64,000 nt of DNA from Muricea muricata. Its lineage: Eukaryota > Cnidaria > Anthozoa > Malacalcyonacea > Plexauridae. Both the position numbers and the translations under genes were made by a program. Positions 1 to 10,110 of this stretch are shown here, in pieces. The stretch is taken from NCBI GenBank assembly GCA_963855995.1, contig OY979728.1, positions 6,869,330 to 6,933,329 on the forward strand. Reading direction: 5' to 3'. The notes under the pieces are model-generated. The model made no database searches and had not been told where the DNA came from. It was given only the letters and a program-made list of their open reading frames with translations. Each line of letters starts with the position of its first letter. The first letter of the stretch is position 1.

Positions 1-41
1 AAAATTGCCGTCTTAAATGCATAAGGACGACGTTTTAGAGC

Positions 42-59
42 TTATTATTATTATTATTA
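42..59. repeat. (TTA)6 tail of the LINE
   Basis: Six TTA units at the 3' end of the minus-strand element. The count reads as six in all 11 copies. The first TTA overlaps the target (GAGCTTA), so the exact border between duplication and tail is ambiguous by one or two bases. Confidence 0.85.
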
Positions 60-73
60 AAACTATATATATT

Positions 74-117
74 CACGCTTACCCCTTCAGCAATAGCTGA
101 TTTCCAAGGGGGGCGTG
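74..117 (-). other. 3'-UTR stem-loop of the LINE
   Basis: Three nested stems: CACGC with GCGTG, CCCCTT with AAGGGG, and CAGC-AATA-GCTG. In the element's RNA this is a compact hairpin about 15 bases before the TTA tail. In several LINE groups a 3' hairpin is what the RT recognises, which is the likely role here (inference). It sits at the same offset (+30 to +73 from the left end) in the other ten copies. Confidence 0.8.
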
Positions 118-178
118 ACAATAAAAAGAAAACTATATACATAAATACAAATAAAGACAGTAAAACTCAAGTACGATG

Positions 179-502
179 TTAGGATAGATTAATATCAGAA
201 ATTAAAGAATTAAAGGTATTTATCGATATTGAATCTCTAACTTCCGATGGTAAATTATTCCAAAGTTTTGCACCACTATAACTAATACTTTTTCTCATAT
301 ATTCAGTTTTAGGCTTTGTCAGATAAAACCCATAATCTGAATTACGTAAATTGTAATCATGTTGAGGAGCATTTGGATTTCGAAATGATTCGATTAGAAC
401 AGCTGGTGCTTGCATGTGAATTATTCTAAACATGAGTCTGGCTTTCATAACAAGTCTACGTTGCTTCAACGTTTTCCATTGAAGATCATTTAAGGCTGCT
501 TC
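179..502 (-). pseudogene. LINE reverse-transcriptase C-terminal remnant, copy 1
   Basis: Open for 107 residues from EAALNDLQWKTL to SDINLS, ending at TAA. It is the tail beyond the RT domain in LINE ORF2 proteins: a basic LKQRRLVMKARLMFRIIH segment, a QAPAVL turn, YNLRNSDYGF, PKTEYMRKSI, then the typical GAKLWNNLPSEVRDS and a final helix. There are no finger or palm motifs, no YADD-type catalytic box and no endonuclease. The only in-frame initiator-like codon near the 5' part is TTG at 469, not a credible animal start. Copies 1 and 2 carry HMQAP where others have HGQAP, and SDINLS where others have SDISLS. Confidence 0.88.
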
Positions 503-945
503 CGAGCTTAAAATGGTGTTTTCAGTGCTAAAGTGAACGAGTTGAGCGCAATGATGTACTGCAATTCACGGACCTAAAAGAGACCTTCTAAATGGAAATT
601 GCAGAACTTAGCAAGTGGGGAATCATGTTTTCGGCGCTCAAACCATCGAGATGAGCGAAATAACATGTTGAAATGAGAAACCTATAACTTGCTTGTAAAC
701 TGAAAAGAAACGATCTTAGAACCATCAAAATCGCGTTTTAAGCGTTCTAGAAGCGATTTGAGCCTAAAAACATGCTCTAATCACAAACTAAAAACTGCCG
801 TCTTAGATCGATCACGACGACGTTGTAGAGCTTAAAATGGTGTTTTCAGTGCTAAAGTGAACCAGTTAAACGCAATGATGTACTGCAATCACGGACCTAA
901 AAGAGACCTTCTAAATGGAAATTGAAAACTTAGCAAGTCGGGAAT

Positions 946-989
946 CATGTTTTCGGCGCTCAAACCATCGAGATGAGCGAAATAACATG
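946..989. repeat. 44-bp imperfect inverted repeat in the monomer
   Basis: CATGTTTTCGGCGCTCA pairs with TGAGCGAAATAACATG across an 11-base spacer, at monomer positions about 150-193. CATGTT/AACATG and CGCTCA/TGAGCG pair exactly, with a mismatch or bulge between. The element occurs in nearly every monomer; some subtypes carry GGCTCTCA or GAGACGAGCG, which weaken the inner stem. As DNA it could form a cruciform and as RNA a hairpin; function is unknown. Confidence 0.75.
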
Positions 990-1077
990 TTGAAATGAGA
1001 AACCTATAACTTGCTTGTAAACTGAAAAGAAACGATCTTAGAACCATTCAAAATCGCGTTTTAAGCGTTCTAGAATC

Positions 1078-1105
1078 GATTTGAGCGTAAAAACATGCTC
1101 AAATC
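1078..1105. repeat. 28-bp inverted repeat in the monomer
   Basis: GATTTGAGC and GCTCAAATC form a perfect 9-bp stem around the 10-base loop GTAAAAACAT, at monomer positions about 282-309. Monomers ending CTCTAATCAC or CGCTAATCAC, or with GAGCCTAAC, lose pairs, so the perfect stem belongs to a subset. It lies just before the monomer junction. Confidence 0.75.
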
Positions 1106-1119
1106 ACAAACTAAAAATT

Positions 1120-1441
1120 GCCGTCTTAAATCGATAAGGACGACGTTTTAGAGCTTAAAATGGTGTTTTCAGTGCTAAAGTGAACGAGTTAAGCGCAATG
1201 ATGTACTGCAATCACGGTCCGAAAAGAGACCTTCTAAATGGAAATTGACAACTTAGCAAGTCGTGAATCATGTTTTCGGCTCTCAAACCATCGAGATGAG
1301 CGAAATAACATGTTGAAATGAGAAACCTATAACTTGCTTGTAAACTGAAAAGAAACGATCTTAGAACCATCAAAATCCCGTTTTAAGCGTTCTAGAAGCG
1401 ATTTGAGCCTAAAAACATGCTATAATTACAAACTAAAAACT
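1120..1441 (+). repeat. Representative type A monomer
   Basis: A 322-bp monomer beginning GCCGTCTTAAATCGATAAGG. Sub-variants include GACGTTTGAGAG, GACGTTTGAGTG, GAAGACG, GACGTGTTAG and the LINE-bearing form with ATGCAT in place of ATCGAT. The rest of the monomer is shared with type B, so A and B look like the two halves of an old dimer and not unrelated repeats. Confidence 0.9.
1146..1160. repeat. Near-palindrome at the LINE target site
   Basis: TTTTAGAGCTTAAAA is a near-palindrome centred on AGCT, about 27 bp into each monomer. In the LINE-bearing monomers the insertion splits exactly this motif, with GAGCTT duplicated on both sides. This copy is an uninterrupted example of the target. Confidence 0.7.
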
Positions 1442-1800
1442 GCCGTCTTAGATCGATCACGGCGATGTTTTAGAGCTTAAAATGGTGTTTTCAGTGCTAA
1501 AGTGAAGGAGTTAAGCGCAATGATGTACTGCAATCACGGACCTAAAAGAGACCTTCTAAATGGAAATTGACAACTTAGCAAGTCGGGAATCATTTTTTCG
1601 GCTCTCAAATCATCGAGATGAGCGAAATAACATGTTGAAATGAGAAACCTATAACTTGCTTGTAAACTGAAAAGAAACGATCTTAGAACCATCAAAATCC
1701 CGTTTTAGGCGTTCTAGAAACGATTTGAGCGTAAAAACATGCTCAAATCACCAACTAAAAATTGCCGTCTTAAATGCATAAGGACGACGTTTTAGAGCTT

Positions 1801-2260
1801 ATTATTATTATTATTAAAACTATATATATTCACGCTTACCCCTTCAGCAATAGCTGATTTCCAAGGGGGGCGTGACAATAAAAAGAAAACTATATACATA
1901 AATACAAATAAAGACAGTAAAACTCAAGTACGATGTTAGGATAGATTAATATCAGAAATTAAAGAATTAAAGGTATTTATCGATATTGAATCTCTAACTT
2001 CCGATGGTAAATTATTCCAAAGTTTTGCACCACTATAACTAATACTTTTTCTCATATATTCAGTTTTAGGCTTTGTCAGATAAAACCCATAATCTGAATT
2101 ACGTAAATTGTAATCATGTTGAGGAGCATTTGGATTTCGAAATGATTCGATTAGAACAGCTGGTGCTTGCATGTGAATTATTCTAAACATGAGTCTGGCT
2201 TTCATAACAAGTCTACGTTGCTTCAACGTTTTCCATTGAAGATCATTTAAGGCTGCTTCC
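1801..2260 (-). mobile_element. 5'-truncated LINE, copy 2
   Basis: Reads as identical to copy 1 and lies exactly 1757 bp after it. GAGCTT flanks it at 1795-1800 and 2261-2266; the stem-loop is at 1831-1874. Confidence 0.9.
1936..2259 (-). pseudogene. LINE RT C-terminal remnant, copy 2
   Basis: Same 107-residue remnant as copy 1, with the same private HMQAP and SDINLS changes. The shared CC-to-AT double change at the HGQ/HMQ position supports duplication of the whole 1757-bp unit. Confidence 0.87.
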
Positions 2261-2266
2261 GAGCTT

Positions 2267-3557
2267 AAAATGGTGTTTTCAGTGCTAAAGTGAACGAGTT
2301 GAGCGCAATGATGTACTGCAATTCACGGACCTAAAAGAGACCTTCTAAATGGAAATTGCAGAACTTAGCAAGTGGGGAATCATGTTTTCGGCGCTCAAAC
2401 CATCGAGATGAGCGAAATAACATGTTGAAATGAGAAACCTATAACTTGCTTGTAAACTGAAAAGAAACGATCTTAGAACCATCAAAATCGCGTTTTAAGC
2501 GTTCTAGAAGCGATTTGAGCCTAAAAACATGCTCTAATCACAAACTAAAAACTGCCGTCTTAGATCGATCACGACGACGTTGTAGAGCTTAAAATGGTGT
2601 TTTCAGTGCTAAAGTGAACCAGTTAAACGCAATGATGTACTGCAATCACGGACCTAAAAGAGACCTTCTAAATGGAAATTGAAAACTTAGCAAGTCGGGA
2701 ATCATGTTTTCGGCGCTCAAACCATCGAGATGAGCGAAATAACATGTTGAAATGAGAAACCTATAACTTGCTTGTAAACTGAAAAGAAACGATCTTAGAA
2801 CCATTCAAAATCGCGTTTTAAGCGTTCTAGAATCGATTTGAGCGTAAAAACATGCTCAAATCACAAACTAAAAATTGCCGTCTTAAATCGATAAGGACGA
2901 CGTTTTAGAGCTTAAAATGGTGTTTTCAGTGCTAAAGTGAACGAGTTAAGCGCAATGATGTACTGCAATCACGGTCCGAAAAGAGACCTTCTAAATGGAA
3001 ATTGACAACTTAGCAAGTCGTGAATCATGTTTTCGGCTCTCAAACCATCGAGATGAGCGAAATAACATGTTGAAATGAGAAACCTATAACTTGCTTGTAA
3101 ACTGAAAAGAAACGATCTTAGAACCATCAAAATCCCGTTTTAAGCGTTCTAGAAGCGATTTGAGCCTAAAAACATGCTATAATTACAAACTAAAAACTGC
3201 CGTCTTAGATCGATCACGGCGATGTTTTAGAGCTTAAAATGGTGTTTTCAGTGCTAAAGTGAAGGAGTTAAGCGCAATGATGTACTGCAATCACGGACCT
3301 AAAAGAGACCTTCTAAATGGAAATTGACAACTTAGCAAGTCGGGAATCATTTTTTCGGCTCTCAAATCATCGAGATGAGCGAAATAACATGTTGAAATGA
3401 GAAACCTATAACTTGCTTGTAAACTGAAAAGAAACGATCTTAGAACCATCAAAATCCCGTTTTAGGCGTTCTAGAAACGATTTGAGCGTAAAAACATGCT
3501 CAAATCACCAACTAAAAATTGCCGTCTTAAATGCATAAGGACGACGTTTTAGAGCTT
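2267..3557. repeat. Satellite between LINE copies 2 and 3
   Basis: Rest of the LINE-bearing monomer plus starts 2554 (B), 2877 (A), 3199 (B) and the head of 3521. It is the 1757-bp partner of 510-1800. From about 2520 this stretch is also the left end of a block repeated about 23 kb away. Confidence 0.93.
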
Positions 3558-4017
3558 ATTATTATTATTATTAAAACTATATATATTCACGCTTACCCCT
3601 TCAGCAATAGCTGATTTCCAAGGGGGGCGTGACAATAAAAAGAAAACTATATACATAAATACAAATAAAGACAGTAAAACTCAAGTACGATGTTAGGATA
3701 GACTAATATCAGAAATTAAAGAATTAAAGGTATTTATCGATATTGAATCTCTAACTTCCGATGGTAAATTATTCCAAAGTTTTGCACCACTATAACTAAT
3801 ACTTTTTCTCATATATTCAGTTTTAGGCTTTGTCAGATAAAACCCATAATCTGAATTACGTAAATTGTAATCATGTTGAGGAGCATTTGGATTTCGAAAT
3901 GATTCGATTAGAACAGCTGGTGCTTGCCCGTGAATTATTCTAAACATGAGTCTGGCTTTCATAACAAGTCTACGTTGCTTCAACGTTTTCCATTGAAGAT
4001 CATTTAAGGCTGCTTCC
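3558..4017 (-). mobile_element. 5'-truncated LINE, copy 3
   Basis: Same site, truncation and tail as copy 1, with GAGCTT at 3552-3557 and 4018-4023. It lacks the changes private to copies 1 and 2 and is the close partner of copy 6 (offset 22,979). Confidence 0.9.
3693..4016 (-). pseudogene. LINE RT C-terminal remnant, copy 3
   Basis: 107-residue remnant with HGQAP and SDISLS, the likely ancestral states because both the copy 6 branch and the seven-copy branch share them. It keeps LKQRR, MKARL, YSGAK and EVRDS, which define the four-copy group (1, 2, 3, 6). Confidence 0.87.
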
Positions 4018-7000
4018 GAGCTTAAAATGGTGTTTTCAGTGCTAAAGTGAACGAGTTGAGCGCAATGATGTACTGCAATTCACGGACCTAAAAGAGACCT
4101 TCTAAATGGAAATTGCAGAACTTAGCAAGTCGGGAATCATGTTTTCGGCGCTCAAACCATCGAGACGAGCGAAATAACATGTTGAAATGAGAAACCTATA
4201 ACTTGCTTGTAAACTGAAAAGAAACGATCTTAGAACCATCAAAATCGCGTTTTAAGCGTTCTAGAAGCGATTTGAGCCTAAAAACATGCTCTAATCACAA
4301 ACTAAAAACTGCCGTCTTAGATCGATCACGGCCACGTTTTAGAGCTTAAAATGGTGTTTTCAGTGCTGAAGTGAACGAGTTAAGCGCAATGATGTACTGC
4401 AATCACGGACCTAAAAGAGACCTTCTAAATGGAAATTGCAGAACTTAGCAAGTCGGGAATCATGTTTTCGGCGCTCAAACCATCGAGACGAGCGAAATAA
4501 CATGTTGAAATGAGAAACCTATAACTTGCTTGTAAACTGAAAAGAAACGATCTTAGAACCATCAAAATCGCGTTTTAAGCGTTCTAGAAGCGATTTGAGC
4601 CTAAAAACATGCTCTAATCACAAACTAAAAACTGCCGTCTTAGATCGATCACGACGACGTTTTAGAGCTTAAAATGGTGTTTTCAGTGCTAAAGTGAACG
4701 AGTTAAGCGCAATGATGTACTGCAATCACCGACCTAAAAGAGATCTTCTAAATGGAAATTGAAAACTTAGCAAGTCAGGAATCATGTTTTCGGCGCTCAA
4801 ACCATCGAGATGAGCGAAATAACATGTTGAAATGAGAAACCTATAACTTGCTTGTAAACTGAAAAGAAACGATCTTAGAACCATCAAAATCCCGATTTAA
4901 GCGTTCTAGAAGCGATTTGAGCGTAAAAACATGCTCAAATCACCAACTAAAAATTGCCGTCTTAAATCGATAAGGACGACGCTTTAGAGCTTAAAATGGT
5001 GTTTTCAGTGCTAAAGTGAACGAGTTGAGCGCAATGACGTACTGCAATCGCGGACCTAAAAGAGACCTTCTAAATGGAAATTGCACAACTTAGCAAGTCG
5101 GGAATCATGTTTTCGGCGCTCAAAGCATCGAGATGAGCGAAATAACATGTTGAAATGAGAAACCTATAACTTGCTTGAAAACTGAAAAGAAACGATCTTA
5201 GAACCATCAAAATCACGTTTTAAGCGTTCTAGAAGCGATTTGAGCGAAAAACATGCTCTAATCACAAACTAAAAACTGCCGTCTTAGATCGATCACGGCG
5301 ACCTTTTAGAGCTTAAAATGTTTCTTTCAGTGCTAAAGTGAACGAGTTAAGCGCAATGATTTACTTCAATCACGGACCTAAAAGAGACCTTCTAAATGGA
5401 AATTGCACAACTTAGCAAGTCGGGAATCATGTTTTCGGCGCTCAAACCATCGTGATGAGCGAAATAACATGTTGAAATGAGAAACCTATAACTTGCTTGA
5501 ACACTGAAAAGAAACGATCTTAGAACCATCAAAATCCCGTTTTAAGCGTTCTAGAAGCGATTTGAGCTTAACATGCTCTAATCACAAACTAAAAACTGCC
5601 GTCTTAGATCGATCACGGCGACGTTTTAGAGCTTAAAATGGTGTTTTCAGTGCCAAAGTGAACGAGTTAAGCGCAATGATGTACTCCAATCACGGACCTA
5701 AAAGAGACCTTCTAAATGGAAATTGACAACTTAGCAAGTCGGGAATCATGTTTTCGGCTCTCAAACCATTGAGATGAGCGAAATAACATGTTGAAATGAG
5801 AAACTATAACTTGCTTGTAAACTGAAAAGAAACGATCTGAGAACAATGAAAATCCCGTTTTAAGCGTTATAGTAGCGATTTGAGCGTAAAAACATGCTCA
5901 AATCACCAACTAAAAATTGCCGTCTTAAATCGATAAGGACGACGTTTTAGAGCTTAAAATGGTGTTTTCAGTGCTAAAGTGAACGAGTTGAGCGCAATGA
6001 CGTACTCCAATCGCGGACCTAAAAGAGACCTTCGAAATGGAAATTGCACAACTTAGAAAGTCGGGAATCATGTTTTCGGCTCTCAAACCATTGAGATGAG
6101 CGAAATAACATGTTGAAATGAGAAACTATAACTTGCTTGTAAACTGAAAAGAAACGATCTGAGAAAAATGAAAATCCCGTTTTAAGCGTTCTAGAAGCGA
6201 TTTGAGCGTAAAAACATGCTCAAATCACCAACTAAAAATTGCCGTCTTAAATCGATAAGGACGACGTTTTAGAGCTTAAAATGGTGTTTTCAGTGCTAAA
6301 GTGAACGAGTTGAGCGCAATGACGTACTGCAATCGCGGACCTAAAAGAGACCTTCTAAATGGAAATTGCACAACTTAGAAAGTCGGGAATCATGTTTTCG
6401 GCGCTAAAACCATCGAGATGAGCGAAATAACATGTTGAAATGAGAAACCTATAACTTGCTTGTAAACTGAAAAGAAACGATCTTAGAACCATTCAAAATC
6501 GCGTTTTAAGCGTTCTAGAAGCGATTTGAGCGTAAAAACATGCTCTAATCACAAACTAAAAACTGCCGTCTTAGATCGATCATGACAACATTTTAGAGTT
6601 TAAAATGATGTTTTCAGTGCTAAAGTGAACGAGTTAAGCGCAATGATATACTGCAATCACGGATTTAAAAGAGACATTCTAAATGGAAATTGAAAACTTG
6701 GCAAGTCGGGAATCATGTTTTCGGCACTCAAACCATCGTGATGAGCGAAATAACATGTTGAAATGAGAAACCTATAACTTGCTTGTAAACTTAAAAGAAA
6801 CGATCTTAGAACCATTCAAAATCGCGTTTTAAGCGTTCTAGAAGCGATTTGAGCGTAAAAACATGCTCAAATCACAAACTAAAAATTGCCGTCTTAAATC
6901 GATAAGGACGACGTTTTAGAGCTTAAAATGGTGTTTTCAGTGCTAAAGGGAACGAGTTAAGCGCAATGATGTACTGCAATCACGGACCGAAAAGAGACCT

Positions 7001-10000
7001 TCTAAATGGAAAATGACAACTTAGCAAGTCGGGAATCATATTTTCGGCTCTCAAACCATCGAGATGAGCGAAATAACATGTTGAAATGAGAAACCTATAA
7101 CTTGCTTGTAAACTGAAAAGAAACGATCTTAGAACCATCAAAATCGCGTTTTAAGCGTTCTAGAAGAGATTTGAGCGTAAAAACATGCTCAAATCACAAA
7201 CTAAAAATTGCCTTCTTAAATCGATAAGGACGACGTTTTAGAGCTCAAAATGGTGTTTTCAGTGCTAAAGTGAACGAGTTGAGCGCAATGATGTACTGCA
7301 ATCACGGACCTAAAACAGAGCTTCTAAATGGAAATTGCAAAACTTATAAAGTCGGGAATCATGTTTTCGGCGCTAAAACCATCGAGATGAGCGAAATAAC
7401 ATGTTGAAATGAGAAACCTATAACTTGCTTGTAAACTGAAAAGAAACGATCTTAGAACCATAAAAATCCCGTTTTAAGCGTTCTAGAAGCGATTTGAACG
7501 TAAAAACATGCTCAAATCACCAACTAAAAATTGCCGTCTTAAATCGATAAGGACGACGTTTTAGAGCTTAAAATGGTGTTTTCAGTGCTAAAGTGAGCGA
7601 GTTGAGCGCAATGATGTACTGCAATCATGGACCTAAAAGAGACCTTCTAAATGGAAATTGAAGAACTTAGCAAGTCGGAAATCAAGTTTTTGGCGCTCAA
7701 ACCATCGAGATGAGCGAAATAACATGTTGAAATGAGAAACCTATAACTTGCTTGTAAACTGAAAAGAAACGATCTTAGAACCATAAAAATCCCGTTTTAA
7801 GCGTTCTAGAAGCGATTTGAGCCTAAAAACATGCTCTAATCACAAACTAAAAACTGCCGTCTTAGATCGATCACGACGACGTTTTAGAGCTTAAAATGGT
7901 GTTTTCAGTGCTAAAGTGAACGAGTTAAACGCAATGATGTACTGCAATCACGGACCTAAAAGAGACCTTCTAAATGGAAATTGAAAACTTAGCAAGTCGG
8001 GAATCATGTTTTCGGCGCTCAAACCATCGAGATGAGGGAAATAACATGTTGAAATGAGAAACCTATAACTTGCTTGTAAGCTGAAAAGAAACGGTCTTAG
8101 AACCATCAAATTCCCGTTTTAAGCGTTCTAGAAGCGATTTGAGCGTAAAAACATGCTCAATTCACCAACTAAAAATTGCCGTCTTAAATCGATAAGGACG
8201 ACGTTTGAGAGCTTAAAATGGTGTTTTCAGTGCTGAAGTGAACGAGTTGAGCGCAATGATGTACTGCAATCACGGACCTAAACGAGACCTTTTAAATAGA
8301 AATTGCACAACTTAGCAAGTCGGGAATCATGTTTTCGGCGCTCAAACCATCGACATGAGCGAAATAACATGTTGAAATGAGAAACCTATAACTTGCTTGT
8401 AAACTGAAAAGAAACGATCTTAGAACCATCAAAATCGCGTTTTAAGCGTTCTAGAAGCGATTTGAGTGTAAAAACATGCGCTAATCACGAACTAAAAACT
8501 GCCGTCTTAGATCGATCACGGCCACGTTTTAGAGCTTAAAATGGTGTTTTCAGTGCTGAAGTGAACGAGTTAAGCGCAAGGATGTACTGCAATCACGGAC
8601 CTAAAAGAGACCTTCTAAATGGAAATTGCACAACTTAGCAAGTCGGGAATCATGTTTTCGCCGCTCAAACCATCGATACGAGCGAAATAACATGTTGAAA
8701 TGAGAAACCTATAACTTGCTTGTAAACTGAAAACAAACGATCTTAGAACATTCAAAATCGCGTTTTAAGCGTTCTAGAAGCGATTTGAGCCTAAAAACAT
8801 GCTCTAATCACAAACTAAAAACTGCCGTCTTAGATCGATCACGACGACGTTTTAGAGCTTAAAATGGTGTTTTCAGTGCTAAAGTGAACGAGTTAAGCGC
8901 AATGATGTACTGCAATCACCGACCTAAAAGAGACTTTCTAAATGGAAATTGAAAACTTAGCAAGTCAGGAATCATGTTTTCGGCGCTCAAACCATCGAGA
9001 TGAGCGAAATAACATGTTGAAATGAGAAACCTATAACTTGCTTGTAAACTGAAAAGAAACGATCTTAGAACCATCAAAATCCCTTTTTAAGCGTTCTAGA
9101 AGCGATTTGAACGTAAAAACATGCTCAAATCACCAACTAAAAATTGCCGTCTTAAATCGATAAGGACGACGTTTTAGAGCTTAAAATGATTTTTTCAGTG
9201 CTAAAGTGAACGAGTTGAACGCAATGATGTACTGCAATCACGGACCTAAAAGAGACCTTCTAAATGGAAATTGCACAACTTAGAAAGTCCGGAATCATGT
9301 TTTCGGCGCTAAAACCATCGAGATGAGCGAAATAACATGTTAAAATGAGAAACCTATAACTTGCTTGAAAACTGAAAAGAAACGATCTTAGAACCATCAA
9401 AATCACGTTTTAAGCGTTCTAGAAGCGATTTGAGCGAAAAACATGCTCTAATCACAAACTAAAAACTGCCGTCTTAGATCGATCACGGCGACCTTTTAGA
9501 GCTCAAAATGATGTTTTCAGTGCTAAAGTGAACGAGTTAAGCGCAATGATTTACTTCAATCACGGACCGAAAAGAGACCTTCTAAATGGAAATTGACAAC
9601 TTAGCAAGTCGGGAATCATGTTTTCGGCTCTCAAACCATCGAGATGAGCGAAATAACATGTTGAAATGAGAAACCTATAACTTGCTTGTAAACTGAAAAG
9701 AAACGATCTTAGAACCATCAAAATCCCGTTTTAAGCGTTCTAGAAACGATTTGAGCGTAAAAACATGCTCAAATCACAACCTAAAAATTGCCGTCTTAAA
9801 TCGATAAGGACGACGTGTTAGAGCTTAAAATGATTTTTTCAGTGCTAAAGTGAACGAGTTGAGCGCAATGATGTACTGCAATCACGGACCTAAAAGAGAC
9901 CTTGTAAATGGAAATTGCACAACTTAGAAAGTCGGGAATCATGTTTTCGGCGCTAAAACCATCGAGATGAGCGAAATAACATGTTAAAATGAGAAACCTA

Positions 10001-10110
10001 TAACTTGCTTGAAAACTGAAAAGAAACGATCTTAGAACCATCAAATCACGTTTTAAGCGTTCTAGAAGCGATTTGAGCGAAAAACATGCTCTAATCACAA
10101 ACTAAAAACT

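Larger units (their letters stand above)
44..503 (-). mobile_element. 5'-truncated LINE, copy 1
   Basis: Non-LTR retrotransposon fragment of 460 bp on the minus strand. Read from its 5' side it holds the last ~107 codons of the reverse-transcriptase ORF (502-179), a ~120-bp 3' UTR with a stem-loop (117-74), and a TTA-repeat tail (59-42 in + strand terms). GAGCTT at 38-43 and 504-509 is a 6-bp target-site duplication. Severe 5' truncation, a microsatellite tail and a short duplication are typical of target-primed reverse transcription. The clade is probably in the CR1/L2/jockey group, not resolved. With no RT core, this copy cannot move itself. Confidence 0.9.
797..1119 (+). repeat. Representative type B monomer
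   Basis: A 323-bp monomer beginning GCCGTCTTAGATCGATCACG. Type B is recognised by GATCGATCACGG(C/A)(G/C)AC after the junction and usually by AAAACTGCCG at the end of the preceding unit. Sub-variants include GGCCACG, GACGACG, GGCGACC, GGCGACA and TGACAAC; they recur in fixed orders and serve as tags for higher-order units. Confidence 0.9.
7..1763 (+). repeat. 1757-bp higher-order repeat, unit 1
   Basis: Four monomers (A with LINE, B, A, B; starts 7, 797, 1120, 1442). It is followed directly by a second unit at exactly +1757. On reading, the two look identical base for base, including the GGG after AAGT downstream of the LINE, which copies elsewhere lack. This is probably the youngest local amplification; it may extend beyond the left edge. 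Confidence 0.9.
510..1800. repeat. Satellite between LINE copies 1 and 2
   Basis: Remainder of the first LINE-bearing monomer, three full monomers (797 B, 1120 A, 1442 B) and the first 37 bp of the next. The remainder carries an extra T (GCAATTCACGG), which the equivalents after copies 2, 3 and 6 share. No gene seen. Confidence 0.93.
1764..3520 (+). repeat. 1757-bp higher-order repeat, unit 2
   Basis: Monomer starts 1764, 2554, 2877, 3199, each 1757 bp after its partner in unit 1. The next LINE-bearing monomer (3521) starts a different series: its LINE copy lacks the changes private to units 1 and 2 and is followed by a GGCCACG type B monomer. Confidence 0.9.
2521..6647 (+). repeat. Block duplicated at ~25500-29625
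   Basis: About 4.1 kb including LINE copy 3 recurs at an offset of 22,979 bp, becoming 22,978 after a 1-bp deletion near 27530. I noticed only about half a dozen differences over the block, for example CAATAATG at 25937, AATCTCG near 26433 and ATTTTCAG near 26794. The two copies part company at about 6648 and 29626. Confidence 0.82.

Noticed and set aside
7-3520. Assembly duplication as the cause of the identical 1757-bp units
   Set aside because: Cannot be excluded from sequence alone, but the unit fits the general HOR pattern, so it is treated as real pending read support.
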